Counted from the first letter of the stretch, positions 42,180 to 51,532 are shown. The stretch: 64,000 bases of DNA from Companilactobacillus musae (GCF_003967595.1 NZ_BIFW01000001.1:372001-436000), one strand, 5' to 3'. Program-made: numbers and translations. Notes: generated from the letters alone by a model not told the origin.

Positions 42180-42193
42180 TTTTTGTATCAAAT

Positions 42194-42242
42194 AAAAACA
42201 GACTAATATTCATGATTTTTCGTGAATATTAGTCTGTTTTTC
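42194..42242. terminator. Bidirectional terminator, perfect 19-bp stem
   Basis: 42194-42212 pairs perfectly with 42223-42241 around a 10-base loop; A5 and T5 are part of the stem ends, serving both convergent genes. Confidence 0.9.
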
Positions 42243-42648
42243 ATTTCATATATCCCCACCAATTAGGTAATAGCTCACCTACGGTGATAGTTTCTCTTTT
42301 ATTATAATTGACCATAATTTCAGTATCTTTATTCTTTTCGGAAAACTCCATTAATGTTTCTCGACAACAACCACAAGGTAATCCATCAAGTCCTTCCGGG
42401 GGTGTTTCTCTGAAAGAAATCATTCGTTTAACTTCCATTTCTCCGCCTTGTAACATATTAAGTAAGGCTACTCTTTCAGCACAAAGATTAATAGTCCCAC
42501 ATAATCCCTCAACACAATAACCTGTATAGATTTTTCCAGATTTAGCTTCTAAGGCACAAACAACATTATTAGCATAAATAAATTTATTAAGTTCAGCCGG
42601 TTTGTACAGTGGACTTGCCGCCTGATATAGTTTATCCCAAATATCCAT
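42241..42648 (-). CDS. Cytidine deaminase-family protein
   Basis: A 135-aa zinc deaminase of the CDA fold. The active-site motif NLCAERVALL (Cys-Ala-Glu) and the second zinc motif LPCGCCRETLMEF are present, with TGYCVEGLCGTI where cytidine deaminases have the nucleoside-binding loop. That loop differs from the usual TGxNVENASYG, so a related deaminase (for example blasticidin-S type) is possible. GAAGTG precedes the start. Confidence 0.85.
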   Translation of the reverse strand: MDIWDKLYQAASPLYKPAELNKFIYANNVVCALEAKSGKIYTGYCVEGLCGTINLCAERVALLNMLQGGEMEVKRMISFRETPPEGLDGLPCGCCRETLMEFSEKNKDTEIMVNYNKRETITVGELLPNWWGYMK

Positions 42649-42707
42649 AATTTCACTTCTTTCAAAAAGATAAGCTTAATTATAGCATTTGATTAGTTTT
42701 TATTTAA

Positions 42708-43376
42708 TTAAATTAACGTATTTAAATTATAATTAACCTTGTTATATTTTTTTAACACCTGAGCATTATCTGTTACCAATTTATGACTATATGTCTTATC
42801 ACCCTTAGAATCTCTAACAATTTTCCATAAAATTGCCGCAACCTTTATCGGATACTGATAGTTGGCTGAGGACTTATCCTTATAGAAATCTTTAACAAAA
42901 TTATTCCATTGATATGTTTTTTCTTCACTATTTTCATCCGTAATCTTATTATCACTTGAAAGCAATTTTATTAAATCTGCAACGGTAGCACCATTATCTT
43001 GATTCTTCTCAATTTCACGCATTTTTATTCCCATTGACTTACGAAATGTAAATTTTTTAACTCCAAAATAATCAGCAAAAAATTTTCTAGCCTCATTATT
43101 AAGTGAAAATCCCGAATTTAATAATTTGGTATCTAAGCGAATCTCTTCTGCCAATAGCTTTTTAGAGGTAGACCTACGATTTACTCTAATCTGTTTAATA
43201 TTCTTCACTGGAATTCCTCTTAGAAATTCTCTTATATACTCTGACAGTTCAGCTTTAGTCCCAAAACTTGGTAATCCATATCTTCTACAAATAATTTCTA
43301 ATTCTCTTTTATACCAATAGAATTTTTGAAAATCCTCTTCACTCATATGGTCATTAAATAATGGTCTTTCAGACAT
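42708..43376 (-). CDS. SAP-domain / DUF6434-like protein
   Basis: A 222-aa soluble protein. The N-terminal part FYWYKRELEIICRRYGLPSFGTKAELSEYIREFL fits a SAP-type DNA-binding helix pair, and NNEARKFFADYFGVKKFTFRKSMGIKMREI resembles the DUF6434 region often joined to it. The C-terminus YPIKVAAILWKIVRDSKGDKTY is basic. Start at 43376 (MSERPLFNDH) follows GGAGG. It is 23 bases downstream of an XRE-type regulator gene. Function unknown. Confidence 0.75.
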   Translation of the reverse strand: MSERPLFNDHMSEEDFQKFYWYKRELEIICRRYGLPSFGTKAELSEYIREFLRGIPVKNIKQIRVNRRSTSKKLLAEEIRLDTKLLNSGFSLNNEARKFFADYFGVKKFTFRKSMGIKMREIEKNQDNGATVADLIKLLSSDNKITDENSEEKTYQWNNFVKDFYKDKSSANYQYPIKVAAILWKIVRDSKGDKTYSHKLVTDNAQVLKKYNKVNYNLNTLI

Positions 43377-43399
43377 TTGAGGTACCTCCATTTAACACA

Positions 43400-43978
43400 C
43401 TAATACAAAATCATTTTAACAATTATAATTACGATAAACGATAAAAAAGCTGTAATTAATCCACTGACCAAAATCAGTAACAATTCTCTCTTCCAGTATC
43501 CCTGACGATCTTTGACTTTTTCTTCCAAGCTCAATTCCTGATTATTAGTAAAAGCTACTATCTCTTTATATGTTTTCAAATCATTCTTCTTTTTAATCAA
43601 ATCTACCCTAACCGCTGCTGCAAAGTAGATTACAAACAAGGTAGCTATAACTCCAATTCCAATCCAACCTAAAAAATAAGTCATCGGAATACCCACAAAA
43701 ATTGCCAATAACCAAAAAATAATCATTACACCGGTCCAAATATCCATATCATGACTACTTAATTTCTTTTTCATCAGATCAACATCTCCCTTAATTAAAG
43801 TATCTAAGGAGATTTCAAATAATGAACTTAAGCGTAGTAAATTATCTATATCAGGATAGCTTTTACCATTCTCCCAGTTGGATATTGTTTGTCTTGAAAC
43901 ATATATTTTTTCAGCCAGTTCCTCTTGAGAAAAATTACATAGCTTTCGATATTTTTTAATCTGTTGATATACTTTCAT
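43400..43978 (-). CDS. XRE regulator with membrane-spanning C-terminus
   Basis: A 192-aa protein. The helix-turn-helix is residues ~5-60: IKKYRKLCNFSQEELAEKIYVSRQTISNWENGKSYPDIDNLLRLS. Three hydrophobic helices follow (GVMIIFWLLAIFVGI, GWIGIGVIATLFVIYFAAA, LLLILVSGLITAFLSFIVIII), so it is a membrane-tethered one-component regulator. Start at 43978 (MKVYQQIKK) follows GAGGAGA about nine bases upstream. Probably co-transcribed with the SAP gene. Confidence 0.85.
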   Translation of the reverse strand: MKVYQQIKKYRKLCNFSQEELAEKIYVSRQTISNWENGKSYPDIDNLLRLSSLFEISLDTLIKGDVDLMKKKLSSHDMDIWTGVMIIFWLLAIFVGIPMTYFLGWIGIGVIATLFVIYFAAAVRVDLIKKKNDLKTYKEIVAFTNNQELSLEEKVKDRQGYWKRELLLILVSGLITAFLSFIVIIIVKMILY

Positions 43979-44078
43979 TATTCTCATCTCCTCAACTTTA
44001 GGATAAACTGCTAATCTAAAAGAAACTATCAAACTTCTTTGACATTGAAAGCATTTGTTATAACGCCGTTATATAGTC

Positions 44079-44117
44079 ATAAAAAAAGAACTAGAAATCC
44101 TAAAAATTTCTAGTTCT
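44079..44117 (-). terminator. Terminator of the HAD phosphatase gene
   Basis: AGAACTAGAAAT (44087-44098) pairs perfectly with ATTTCTAGTTCT (44106-44117), then T7 on the minus strand. Confidence 0.9.
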
Positions 44118-44123
44118 AACAAA

Positions 44124-44945
44124 TTAGAAAACAAACTTATTGATCACTTCAGCCAAAGCATCATGATTATTATCAGCCTGGGTCACATATTTAGCAACAT
44201 CTTTTGCTAAATCGATACCGTTAGATACACTAACTGGTAGACCCACAACCTTCAACATTGGCAAATCATTACTATTATCACCAGCAGCGATAATTTCTGA
44301 CGGCTTAATTCCCAATAATTCACCTAGTTGAATCGTTGCACTACCTTTGTCAGTCCCAGCTGGATTAAATTCAACATAACGTCCCGAAGAAAATGTCACG
44401 GCTAATTTACTAGGATCAACTACTTTTTCAACATCATCACGCATTTGTTTACGTTCTTCAATCGTTGGTAAAGCCATGATAACTTTCATGATGTTTTGAT
44501 CTCTAAATTGTTCGAAATCAGCAGTTTTCAACTCTTCAAAACTAACGCCACGATTCTTCAAGTAAGCTGAATCATCTGCTTGAGGATTGTAGATATACAT
44601 TTCATCTTGAGTATATACATGAGTAGCAACTTTATCATTAGCGGCCCCTACTTCAAAAACTGCCTTAGCTACATCAAAGTCCATGGCATTGATTATTACG
44701 GGTCGATTATTTTTATTTTCAATAACCAAACCACCGTTATAGGAAATTGAATACTCATTTGGTTGGTTATATAAATTCATTTTTTCCAAATCATTTTGAA
44801 ATGAAGCATAACCTCGACCTGAATTAACAACAAAACGGACGCCCTTTTTAGTAGCAGCTCGAATGGCCTTGGCATTTGCGTCTGACAAACTACCATCATC
44901 ATTCATCAATGTTTCATCAAGATCGCACACAATCATTTTATACAT
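44124..44945 (-). CDS. HAD-superfamily Cof-type phosphatase
   Basis: A 273-aa sugar-phosphate or flavin-mononucleotide phosphatase. Motif I is CDLDETLMNDDG (Asp8, Asp10), motif II VNSGRG near residue 41, Lys in GTDKGSATIQLGELLG near 195 and motif IV AAGDNSNDLPMLKVVG near 217. The C2B cap lies between. Substrate unknown. A similar but distinct paralogue is at 45615-46436, with a small surface protein gene between them. Confidence 0.9.
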   Translation of the reverse strand: MYKMIVCDLDETLMNDDGSLSDANAKAIRAATKKGVRFVVNSGRGYASFQNDLEKMNLYNQPNEYSISYNGGLVIENKNNRPVIINAMDFDVAKAVFEVGAANDKVATHVYTQDEMYIYNPQADDSAYLKNRGVSFEELKTADFEQFRDQNIMKVIMALPTIEERKQMRDDVEKVVDPSKLAVTFSSGRYVEFNPAGTDKGSATIQLGELLGIKPSEIIAAGDNSNDLPMLKVVGLPVSVSNGIDLAKDVAKYVTQADNNHDALAEVINKFVF

Positions 44946-45038
44946 AGAAAAACCTCACAATTTAAAAGTTAACTATTCCACCATATCGAAACCAATCATC
45001 AATTGCAACCGCTTTTATTACTTTATAAGTTAACTATT

Positions 45039-45452
45039 CTAATTCTCATTTATCATTGAAACACCGTTTTTAGTATTGTAGTTAAGATAGTTTTCTACCG
45101 TTAATCCGTGTTGTTCCATCTGAGCAGTATCTACGACACTAACACGATCAGGTTTGAAGTATTGGTTTTCCCCAACTTTCCACCAAGTCTTGCCATCAAG
45201 TTTTACTTTTTGAGCATACCAATGAGTGATTCTCGTTTTAGTAGTGATCTTCATGGTCCTGTTCGTAACTCTCATCGTGCCATTAACATATTGATAAACT
45301 CTTGCATCATTATTACTATCATCATCACCAATTGAAACAACAATTGTCTCAATTTTATTGGAATCATTTTGTACATCGGCTTGAGCTAGGTTAGTCGTAG
45401 TTACTGAAAACAATGAAAAACCTAACACCACTGCGATTACCAATCTTTTCAT
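45039..45452 (-). CDS. Small secreted protein with one SLAP-like domain
   Basis: A 137-aa exported protein. The start at 45452 (MKRLVIAVVLGF) follows GGAGG eight bases upstream; the frame extends 25 codons further without a site. The signal peptide ends near LAQA-DVQ. The mature part contains one repeat (VYQYVNGTMRVTNRTMKI, THWYAQKVKLDGKTWWKVGENQYF) with the tryptophan/NQYF pattern of the other SLAP-like proteins here. Probable wall-associated protein of unknown role. Confidence 0.8.
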   Translation of the reverse strand: MKRLVIAVVLGFSLFSVTTTNLAQADVQNDSNKIETIVVSIGDDDSNNDARVYQYVNGTMRVTNRTMKITTKTRITHWYAQKVKLDGKTWWKVGENQYFKPDRVSVVDTAQMEQHGLTVENYLNYNTKNGVSMINEN

Positions 45453-45525
45453 TAAATTAACCTCCGTATTATTAAGTACATTAAGCATAACATGAATTGC
45501 AAAAGAAAAAATCATCTTAATAATC

Positions 45526-45604
45526 AAAAAAGAACGGCGTCTGTTAAGAAATATTCAGGCATATAAGCATACCTTCCAATCTTAATAAACACTGTTCTTT
45601 TTTA
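45526..45604. terminator. Long imperfect hairpin terminator
   Basis: AAAAAAGAAC (45526-45535) pairs with GTTCTTTTTT (45594-45603), with an inner TTAAG/CTTAA stem and an apex containing TTCAGGCATATAAG. Member of the three-copy hairpin family. Confidence 0.75.
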
Positions 45605-45614
45605 TTATAATCAT

Positions 45615-46436
45615 CTATATCAACCGACTCAAAACGTTTAAAACACCTTCGTCATTATTCGATTCTGTAAAATATTCAACTTGTTGTTTGATTTTATCTT
45701 CGGCATTATCGACCACATAACCGTAAGGCGTCAACTTCAACATTGCCAAATCATTCTCATTATCACCGAAAGTCATAATTTCGTCGTCAGCAATATTGAA
45801 TTTTTTCTGTAATTCATGTAGTCCCATGGCTTTATTAACAGAGTTATCACTGATTAACTCAGTATTGTAACCCGAAGTTTGACTTGATAAACCAGCTGGT
45901 AAAGATCCACGTAAGTTATTAACCATAGTCTTTATATCAACATGAGGGCCAAAAGTTATTCCGATACTAGTAATTTGGTCCTGCAAGCGAGTTGGTGTCA
46001 CAGTTCCCAAATTATTCACACGCTGCAAATGATTATAGTAATGATATGTTAAATCATAAGCCGCTTGTGAAATAGTCTGATCGACATAAGCCGACTTAAC
46101 TCCCACAACCAAGTGCTCTGCAATATCGGTTGGTTCAAATTGATGATTAATAGCATCCAAAGTAGCAGTAACTGCTTTTTCAGGAATTGCTTTAATCAAT
46201 AATGGCTGATTATCACTATATACGACAGCACCATTTTGAGATACGAAATCCATTTCAGACTTAAACTCATCAAATTGATCTTGCAGACGTTGATACTGTG
46301 ATCCACTAGCAGCGACTACACGAATACCTTGTGAACGTAGTTTTTCTAAAATTTCACCAAAACGTTGATGATTATAAGTATTTTTGTCATTAAGAAAAGT
46401 CCCATCCATATCAAAGGCGACTAATTTAATATTCAT
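45615..46436 (-). CDS. HAD-superfamily Cof-type phosphatase
   Basis: A 273-aa phosphatase: motif I AFDMDGTFLNDKNT (Asp9, Asp11), motif II AASGSQYQRL near residue 59, Lys in NKAMGLHELQKKF near 196 and motif IV MTFGDNENDLAMLKL near 219. Same subfamily as the 44124-44945 gene but clearly divergent. AGGAGG precedes the start. Single gene ahead of a long hairpin terminator. Confidence 0.9.
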   Translation of the reverse strand: MNIKLVAFDMDGTFLNDKNTYNHQRFGEILEKLRSQGIRVVAASGSQYQRLQDQFDEFKSEMDFVSQNGAVVYSDNQPLLIKAIPEKAVTATLDAINHQFEPTDIAEHLVVGVKSAYVDQTISQAAYDLTYHYYNHLQRVNNLGTVTPTRLQDQITSIGITFGPHVDIKTMVNNLRGSLPAGLSSQTSGYNTELISDNSVNKAMGLHELQKKFNIADDEIMTFGDNENDLAMLKLTPYGYVVDNAEDKIKQQVEYFTESNNDEGVLNVLSRLI

Positions 46437-46537
46437 GGCTCTGCCTCCTTAAAAATTCATCATTTTATCATAGCACAATCTTTTATTAAAAATAAAATTA
46501 AAATGCTATTCCCAATGAATTTTTTATGGAATTCTCT

Positions 46538-47506
46538 TTACAGGTTTGCTTCCAAGGCTTTAGCAAACTCTTGAGCATTACCAACAAAATAATAGTCAGA
46601 GTACTTAAAGATTTGAGCCTTACTATCAGTATTAGCCGAAACAACTACTTTGGCATTAGCAATTCCTGCTGTATATTGAACGGCACCAGAAATACCAAGA
46701 TTTAATAATAATTCAGGTGCCACCGTCTGACCACTTTGTCCAATCTGATCATCGATCGTAAAGTTATCTAAATCTGTTAACGGACGGGTTACCCCTACAT
46801 TAGCGTGAAGCTTTTGAGCCAATTGCTGTGCTGTCTTAATACCAGGATCAGTTTTATCTCCTCTACCTAAAGCTACGATTCTCTTAGCAGTTGCTATATC
46901 GTCACTAGTCTTAGGTGGTAAAACTTGAGTTTTGATTTCTAGGTTGGAATCTTTTTGCCAATCTAAATTGGTAATATCTTCAATAGTCAATTCCGGATTG
47001 TCGTATTTTTCAGCACTAAAAACATTAGGACGAGCTGTTGCCATTTGAGGGCGATGATCGGGAATGATTATTTCACACATGATATTATCACCATAAGAAG
47101 GCTTAGTTTGAATTAACAAATCATCTTCAAACTTCAAGTCCAAACAATCAGCTGTTAATCCCGCTCTCAAACGAGCCTGAAGTCTTGGCGCAATTGAACG
47201 ACCAACTACTGTAGCTGGAAAAATAAAAGTATTTGGAGTTCCTTTGAGCTTAATTAGATTATTCAGGGCATTAGTGATTTCCAAATCATCACCGTTAACC
47301 AAAGCATCGTCTTTAATGGTCATAATTTTATCAGGACCATATTCTGACAGTTGGTTTTCTAACTTATCAGCTTGCCCTTCAATCAAAACTACTACCACAG
47401 GATCATGACTGATTTGATTCATCTTAGTAATCAATTGATATGTTACCGGATTGATCTTTTGTAACTCAGTTTCCGCAAAGATCCAATTCTCTTTAATCAC
47501 TGTCAT
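46538..47506 (-). CDS. etfA: Electron transfer flavoprotein subunit alpha
   Basis: EtfA binds FAD in the ETF heterodimer that takes electrons from acyl-CoA dehydrogenases. The 322-aa protein has the variable N-terminal domain and the conserved C-terminal FAD domain: RIVALGRGDKT, GVTRPLTDLDNFTIDDQIGQSGQTVAPELLLNLGISGAVQYTAGI, then VVSANTDSKAQIFKYSDYYFVGN. The GQSGxxVxPxLYxxxGISGA-type signature is intact. It starts next to the etfB stop, with GGAGG inside the etfB end, so the two are coupled. Confidence 0.94.
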   Translation of the reverse strand: MTVIKENWIFAETELQKINPVTYQLITKMNQISHDPVVVVLIEGQADKLENQLSEYGPDKIMTIKDDALVNGDDLEITNALNNLIKLKGTPNTFIFPATVVGRSIAPRLQARLRAGLTADCLDLKFEDDLLIQTKPSYGDNIMCEIIIPDHRPQMATARPNVFSAEKYDNPELTIEDITNLDWQKDSNLEIKTQVLPPKTSDDIATAKRIVALGRGDKTDPGIKTAQQLAQKLHANVGVTRPLTDLDNFTIDDQIGQSGQTVAPELLLNLGISGAVQYTAGIANAKVVVSANTDSKAQIFKYSDYYFVGNAQEFAKALEANL

Positions 47507-48304
47507 CTATTCATCCTCCGCCAAAACATTTTGTTTCTTTAAAGCTGCAACCAATTCCTTAGCCGCAGCAACTGGATCATCAGCCAATTTATGACCTTGT
47601 TTAACAACTTTTTCAGGCGATGAAATTGAACAAACGATTGTTGGTGAGCCAGCCTGTCCAACCCGTGAATCTTCCAAATCCAAATCTTTTGCATGCCAAG
47701 TTGTAATTGTTTTATCAAAGCTCTTAGCAATTTCAACAACATTAGTATATTCAGGTTCATTAATTGTTTCTGTTATAGTTGCTAAAAGTGGTAATTTGGC
47801 CGTTATTTCTTGCTCAACAGTACCTAAATTCCGCTTAATCAATAAATTCTCATTTTTAGCAATCATTTTATCAGCGTAAGTTACTTGAGATACTTGCAAC
47901 AACTCTGCAATAATTGGACCAACTTGACCAGTATCAGCATCAACTGACTGTTGTCCTAACAATACAAGATCAACATTGCCAATTTTTTCGATTGCTTTAC
48001 CTAAAACATATCCCGTCGCCAAAGTATCTGCTCCAGCAAAAGCACGATCTGATAAAAGAACCGACTTATCGGCTCCTAAAGCTAAAGTTTCTTGCAAAGA
48101 AACAGCAAAATCATCTGGTCCCATAGTCAAGGTAATCACTTCACCGCCAACTTGATTTTTAATATCTAAGGCTGCTTTTAAAGCATGTAAATCATAAGAG
48201 TTGATCACGCCACCTAGGCCACGACGATCAATATTTTTAGTTTTTTCATCAATCTTTACATTGGTAGTTTCTGGCACTTGTTTTATACAAACAACTATTT
48301 TCAT
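47507..48304 (-). CDS. etfB: Electron transfer flavoprotein subunit beta
   Basis: EtfB is the AMP-binding (or second flavin) subunit. The 265-aa protein opens VVCIKQVPETTNVKIDEKT and has NSYDLHALKAALDIK, LTMGPDDFAVSLQETLALGADKSVLLSD and the signature LVLLGQQSVDADTGQVGPIIAELLQ. It lies nine bases downstream of the acyl-CoA dehydrogenase gene after AGGAGG. Whether this ETF performs electron bifurcation (two FAD) cannot be told from what is visible. Confidence 0.94.
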   Translation of the reverse strand: MKIVVCIKQVPETTNVKIDEKTKNIDRRGLGGVINSYDLHALKAALDIKNQVGGEVITLTMGPDDFAVSLQETLALGADKSVLLSDRAFAGADTLATGYVLGKAIEKIGNVDLVLLGQQSVDADTGQVGPIIAELLQVSQVTYADKMIAKNENLLIKRNLGTVEQEITAKLPLLATITETINEPEYTNVVEIAKSFDKTITTWHAKDLDLEDSRVGQAGSPTIVCSISSPEKVVKQGHKLADDPVAAAKELVAALKKQNVLAEDE

Positions 48305-48313
48305 AATTTCCTC

Positions 48314-49438
48314 CTAGGCGCGATTCTTTGCTTCAATCAAAGCAATTTCAGTTCTCATCTTTTCAACTGTACCTTCGGCAATTTCCATTGCTCGAGCATC
48401 CCTGATCAAATGTTCTACTGGATAGTCCAAGCTATATCCGTAACCACCCAATATTTGTAAAGCATTATCACCAGATTTAACAGCACTACGACTACCATAG
48501 GCTTTAGCCATAGCTGCCTCTTGTTCATAATCTTGACGATGATCTTTTAGCCAAGCTGCCTTTTGATAAAGTAATTTAGTAGTTTCCTTAGCCACTGCTA
48601 TATCAGCAATCTTTCTTTGAATACCTTGCATTTGAATAATTGGTGTATCAATAGCCTTTCGATGTGTAGCGTAATCAGTCACGATATTCAATTCATGTTC
48701 CATAATTCCGGTCAAAACAGCTCCCATTAAAACACGAGCATCATTATGAGCACTATCACCAATCTCTTTACCCATACCAATTTTGCCTAATAAGTGGTTT
48801 TCATCAACTTCAATATTATTCATGACAATTTCCCCAACTGGTACACCAGTTAATCCAAGAAAATTCTCCTGCTTACCATACTCAAAACCAGGCATATCTT
48901 TATCAACAACGAAAAATGATAATTCCTTAGGAGCTGTTTTAACTAAAACACAATAAATTTCAGCTAAACCACCATTGGTAATCATAATTTTGTCACCATT
49001 AATAATCCACTTGTCACCTTTTTTCTCAGCATGTGAAGCAATTCCTAAAGGATTAGATCCTCCACTAGGTTCAGTCATCGAAAAGGCAATGATTCTTGAC
49101 TTAGATTGTGGTAAATATTCATCTTTTAATGCTTGATTACCATATTTAACAATTTGGTCGATCGACTTGAAATGTCCTTCCAAAGTAACTGCTAAGCTGG
49201 CATTGCCACGAGCAATCTCATTAATCATCGCAGCAGTCGTTTCACCGTCAAAACCTGCTCCACCGTACTCTTTTGGCAACATGGTACTCAAAAAATCATA
49301 TTTTTTAATTTTATTGAACAAATCATTAACGTAAGAACGAGTATGATCAATCTCCATATCAAATGGAGCTACTTCATTAGTAGTAAATGACTTCACCATT
49401 CTTAAAAGGATTTCTTTACTTATTTGTTTTTGATCCAT
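48314..49438 (-). CDS. Acyl-CoA dehydrogenase
   Basis: A 374-aa flavoenzyme that oxidises acyl-CoA (or reduces enoyl-CoA) with ETF as partner. Start at 49438 (MDQKQISKE) follows AGGAGA; a 26-residue extension is not needed. Family signatures: MLPKEYGGAGFDG, IAFSMTEPSGGSNP, DKIMITNGGLA, LGGYGYSLDYPVEHLIRDARAMEIAEGTVE, the last holding the usual catalytic Glu (EGT). First gene of an operon with etfB and etfA. Lactobacilli do not carry out full beta-oxidation, and no thiolase, hydratase or CoA ligase is near, so the substrate is open. Confidence 0.92.
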   Translation of the reverse strand: MDQKQISKEILLRMVKSFTTNEVAPFDMEIDHTRSYVNDLFNKIKKYDFLSTMLPKEYGGAGFDGETTAAMINEIARGNASLAVTLEGHFKSIDQIVKYGNQALKDEYLPQSKSRIIAFSMTEPSGGSNPLGIASHAEKKGDKWIINGDKIMITNGGLAEIYCVLVKTAPKELSFFVVDKDMPGFEYGKQENFLGLTGVPVGEIVMNNIEVDENHLLGKIGMGKEIGDSAHNDARVLMGAVLTGIMEHELNIVTDYATHRKAIDTPIIQMQGIQRKIADIAVAKETTKLLYQKAAWLKDHRQDYEQEAAMAKAYGSRSAVKSGDNALQILGGYGYSLDYPVEHLIRDARAMEIAEGTVEKMRTEIALIEAKNRA

Positions 49439-49639
49439 TAGAGTTCTCCTGTATGTTAATTTTTTCACATATAATTGTAAAAAAATATCCCATCTATATT
49501 GTGATGGTTTTATCATAAATCATTCGTTTAGACTTGTAAATATAATTATTTTATATCAAAAATAATAACGATAATAAATATTAAAGCTAAATCCCTCTGG
49601 CTTGGAATTGTAACCGTAAAACAAAATATAATTTTTTCT

Positions 49640-49692
49640 ATAAAAAAATATCCGTATAACGACCAATATAATTGGTTACTACACGGATATTA
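49640..49692 (-). terminator. Terminator of the 107-aa protein gene
   Basis: AATATCCGT (49647-49655) pairs with ACGGATATT (49683-49691), inner ACCAAT/ATTGGT stem, followed on the minus strand by a T-run. Confidence 0.85.
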
Positions 49693-49693
49693 C

Positions 49694-50017
49694 TTATTCA
49701 AATTGAATTCTTAAATCGCCTAGACCAGTTGCCGTCCACTTATATCCCTTTAAACGAGAAATATCTTTCAATTGACTGATCAACTCGCCAACTCTCTTAC
49801 CGTTTTTTTCACTCACATGATAACTATTAGTAAGAACTGTTATTGAGATTCCGTTAACCGTCTTAATAGCGACGATTTGAGCTGGCATACCATTATTCAG
49901 AGCCTTACCAGCTTTTAATAATACTTCTATTACTTCTGGATTATTATTTTCTGATTTGAAAATATGATACAGTTCATCAACTATTTCAAAAACTCTTTTA
50001 GAAATTTCATCTTCCAT
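49694..50017 (-). CDS. Hypothetical protein (107 aa)
   Basis: I do not recognise this small soluble protein. It begins with a charged helix (ISKRVFEIVDELYHIFK) and has a beta-rich second half (AQIVAIKTVNGISITVLTNSYHV). No membrane segment. It is a single-gene unit with its own strong terminator, between the acyl-CoA dehydrogenase operon and the hydroxyacid dehydrogenase gene. Confidence 0.7.
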   Translation of the reverse strand: MEDEISKRVFEIVDELYHIFKSENNNPEVIEVLLKAGKALNNGMPAQIVAIKTVNGISITVLTNSYHVSEKNGKRVGELISQLKDISRLKGYKWTATGLGDLRIQFE

Positions 50018-50127
50018 TTATCTCAACTCCCCATGTTGTAAATATATCATAACTAAACTTAAGTTTTCACAAAATATCCTGAAGCAAGACTTTTTTAATC
50101 CTAAACGTAAATTAAAATACATTACCC

Positions 50128-51093
50128 TTATAATCCATTAACAATATATTTAACCGGCTCACCTTTCAAAGCTGCAATTGTATTCTCAGCTACGATCGTA
50201 GCCATTGCTTCACGGGCTTCAACTGTCGCATTACCTAAATGCGGAGTTAATATAACATTTTTCATTTGTTTTAATTCATCGGAAACTTCTGGTTCATGTT
50301 CATAGACATCCAAAGCAGCACCGGCAATTACATGTTGCTGTAAAGCAGTTGTCAAGGCATCTTCGTCAATAATTGGACCTCTGGCAGCATTGATCAAAAC
50401 TGCTGTTGACTTCATTTGAGCAAATTCTTTTGCACCCAATAAATGTTGCGTATGGTTATTCAATGGCAAATGCAATGTAACAATGTCAGATTTCTCTAGC
50501 AATTCAGTTTGATAAACAAATTTAGCTCCTAACTCAACTTCTCGGCTGACTGGTAAACGATGATGTTGCGTATAAAGAATAGGCATATCAAACGCGTGCA
50601 TTCTTTTAGCAACTGCTTGTCCAATTTGTCCTAAACCAATAATTCCTAAAGTTTTACCCTGCAATTCATGACCCAAGAAAAATAATGGTGCCCAACCATT
50701 AAATCCTGTTGTCCGCATTAAATGGTCACCTTCAGCAATACGGTGCATTAAAGCAATAATTAAACCTGTAGTTGATTCAGCAGTTGAAACTGTTGAAACT
50801 ATCGGTGTATTAGTAACTGGTATTTTTAATTTTCTTGCATAGTCTGTATCAATATTATTAGTACCGGCACCAAAGTTAGCAATTAACTTCAATTTAGGTG
50901 CGTGGTCCAAAATATCTTGATCGACCTTTGTGGAAAGTGGCGTTATCAAAAAATCACTGTCAGCGACATGTTCTTTTAACGTTGCCGCATCAATCAATTT
51001 ATCATCCGTATACATATCAATTGTCAAATCAGTTGTCTTTAGTAAAGCAGCTGCCTTATCTGGAATTTTTCCAGCAATAAAAACTTTTGCCAT
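50128..51093 (-). CDS. D-isomer-specific 2-hydroxyacid dehydrogenase
   Basis: A 321-aa NAD(P)-dependent reductase of 2-oxo acids, closest in motif order to glyoxylate/hydroxypyruvate or 2-ketogluconate reductases. The cofactor fold is TLGIIGLGQIGQAVAKRM near residue 148; catalytic residues are Arg in LINAARGPIIDEDAL near 238, Glu in DVYEHEPEVSDE near 267 and His in LTPHLGNAT near 285. GGAGG precedes the start. It is separate from the divergent MerR/MFS pair by a short gap. Confidence 0.9.
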   Translation of the reverse strand: MAKVFIAGKIPDKAAALLKTTDLTIDMYTDDKLIDAATLKEHVADSDFLITPLSTKVDQDILDHAPKLKLIANFGAGTNNIDTDYARKLKIPVTNTPIVSTVSTAESTTGLIIALMHRIAEGDHLMRTTGFNGWAPLFFLGHELQGKTLGIIGLGQIGQAVAKRMHAFDMPILYTQHHRLPVSREVELGAKFVYQTELLEKSDIVTLHLPLNNHTQHLLGAKEFAQMKSTAVLINAARGPIIDEDALTTALQQHVIAGAALDVYEHEPEVSDELKQMKNVILTPHLGNATVEAREAMATIVAENTIAALKGEPVKYIVNGL

Positions 51094-51166
51094 TATTTAG
51101 ACCTCCGTCTATTAATCTGATCTTTACTTTAATTATGGTCCCGCAAAGGTTTTTTGCCAAATTTTC

Positions 51167-51532
51167 TTACTTTTGATTTTCTAGAAATTTAATTTTTTCT
51201 TTTAAATACTTAATACTGGCAGTAATATCACTCTGTTTCTCTTGTAATACCGCAATTTTCTCATTCATCAAACGCACACGAGTTGGAATAGTTTCCGAAC
51301 CTTGTCCACGGTAAGTTGTATATGTATATATTTCATCTATTGTAAAACCAGCTGCTTTTAATCTTAATAGCAATGCAACATGATCCACTTGTTTAGGTGT
51401 ATACAAGCGTAATCTTCTAGGTCCATGATGTGGATGAATAAGCTGTTTTCTTTCATAAAATCTAATTGTATCTGGACTTAATCCCGTAATTTTTGAAAAT
51501 TCTCCTATTGAATATAATTTTTTATTTGACAT
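51167..51532 (-). CDS. MerR-family regulator
   Basis: A 121-aa regulator. The N-terminal winged helix is SIGEFSKITGLSPDTIRFYERKQLIHPHHGPRRLRLY, followed by the long dimerisation helix (NEKIAVLQEKQSDITASIKYLKEKIKF). No Cys metal ligands, so a non-metal signal is likely. It is divergent from an MFS transporter gene whose promoter has the 19-base spacer expected of MerR targets and overlaps the regulator's start codon. Confidence 0.9.
   Translation of the reverse strand: MSNKKLYSIGEFSKITGLSPDTIRFYERKQLIHPHHGPRRLRLYTPKQVDHVALLLRLKAAGFTIDEIYTYTTYRGQGSETIPTRVRLMNEKIAVLQEKQSDITASIKYLKEKIKFLENQK

Noticed and set aside
47539-48126. Open frames on both strands within etfB
   Set aside because: They overlap a gene with complete EtfB signatures and have no initiation signals.
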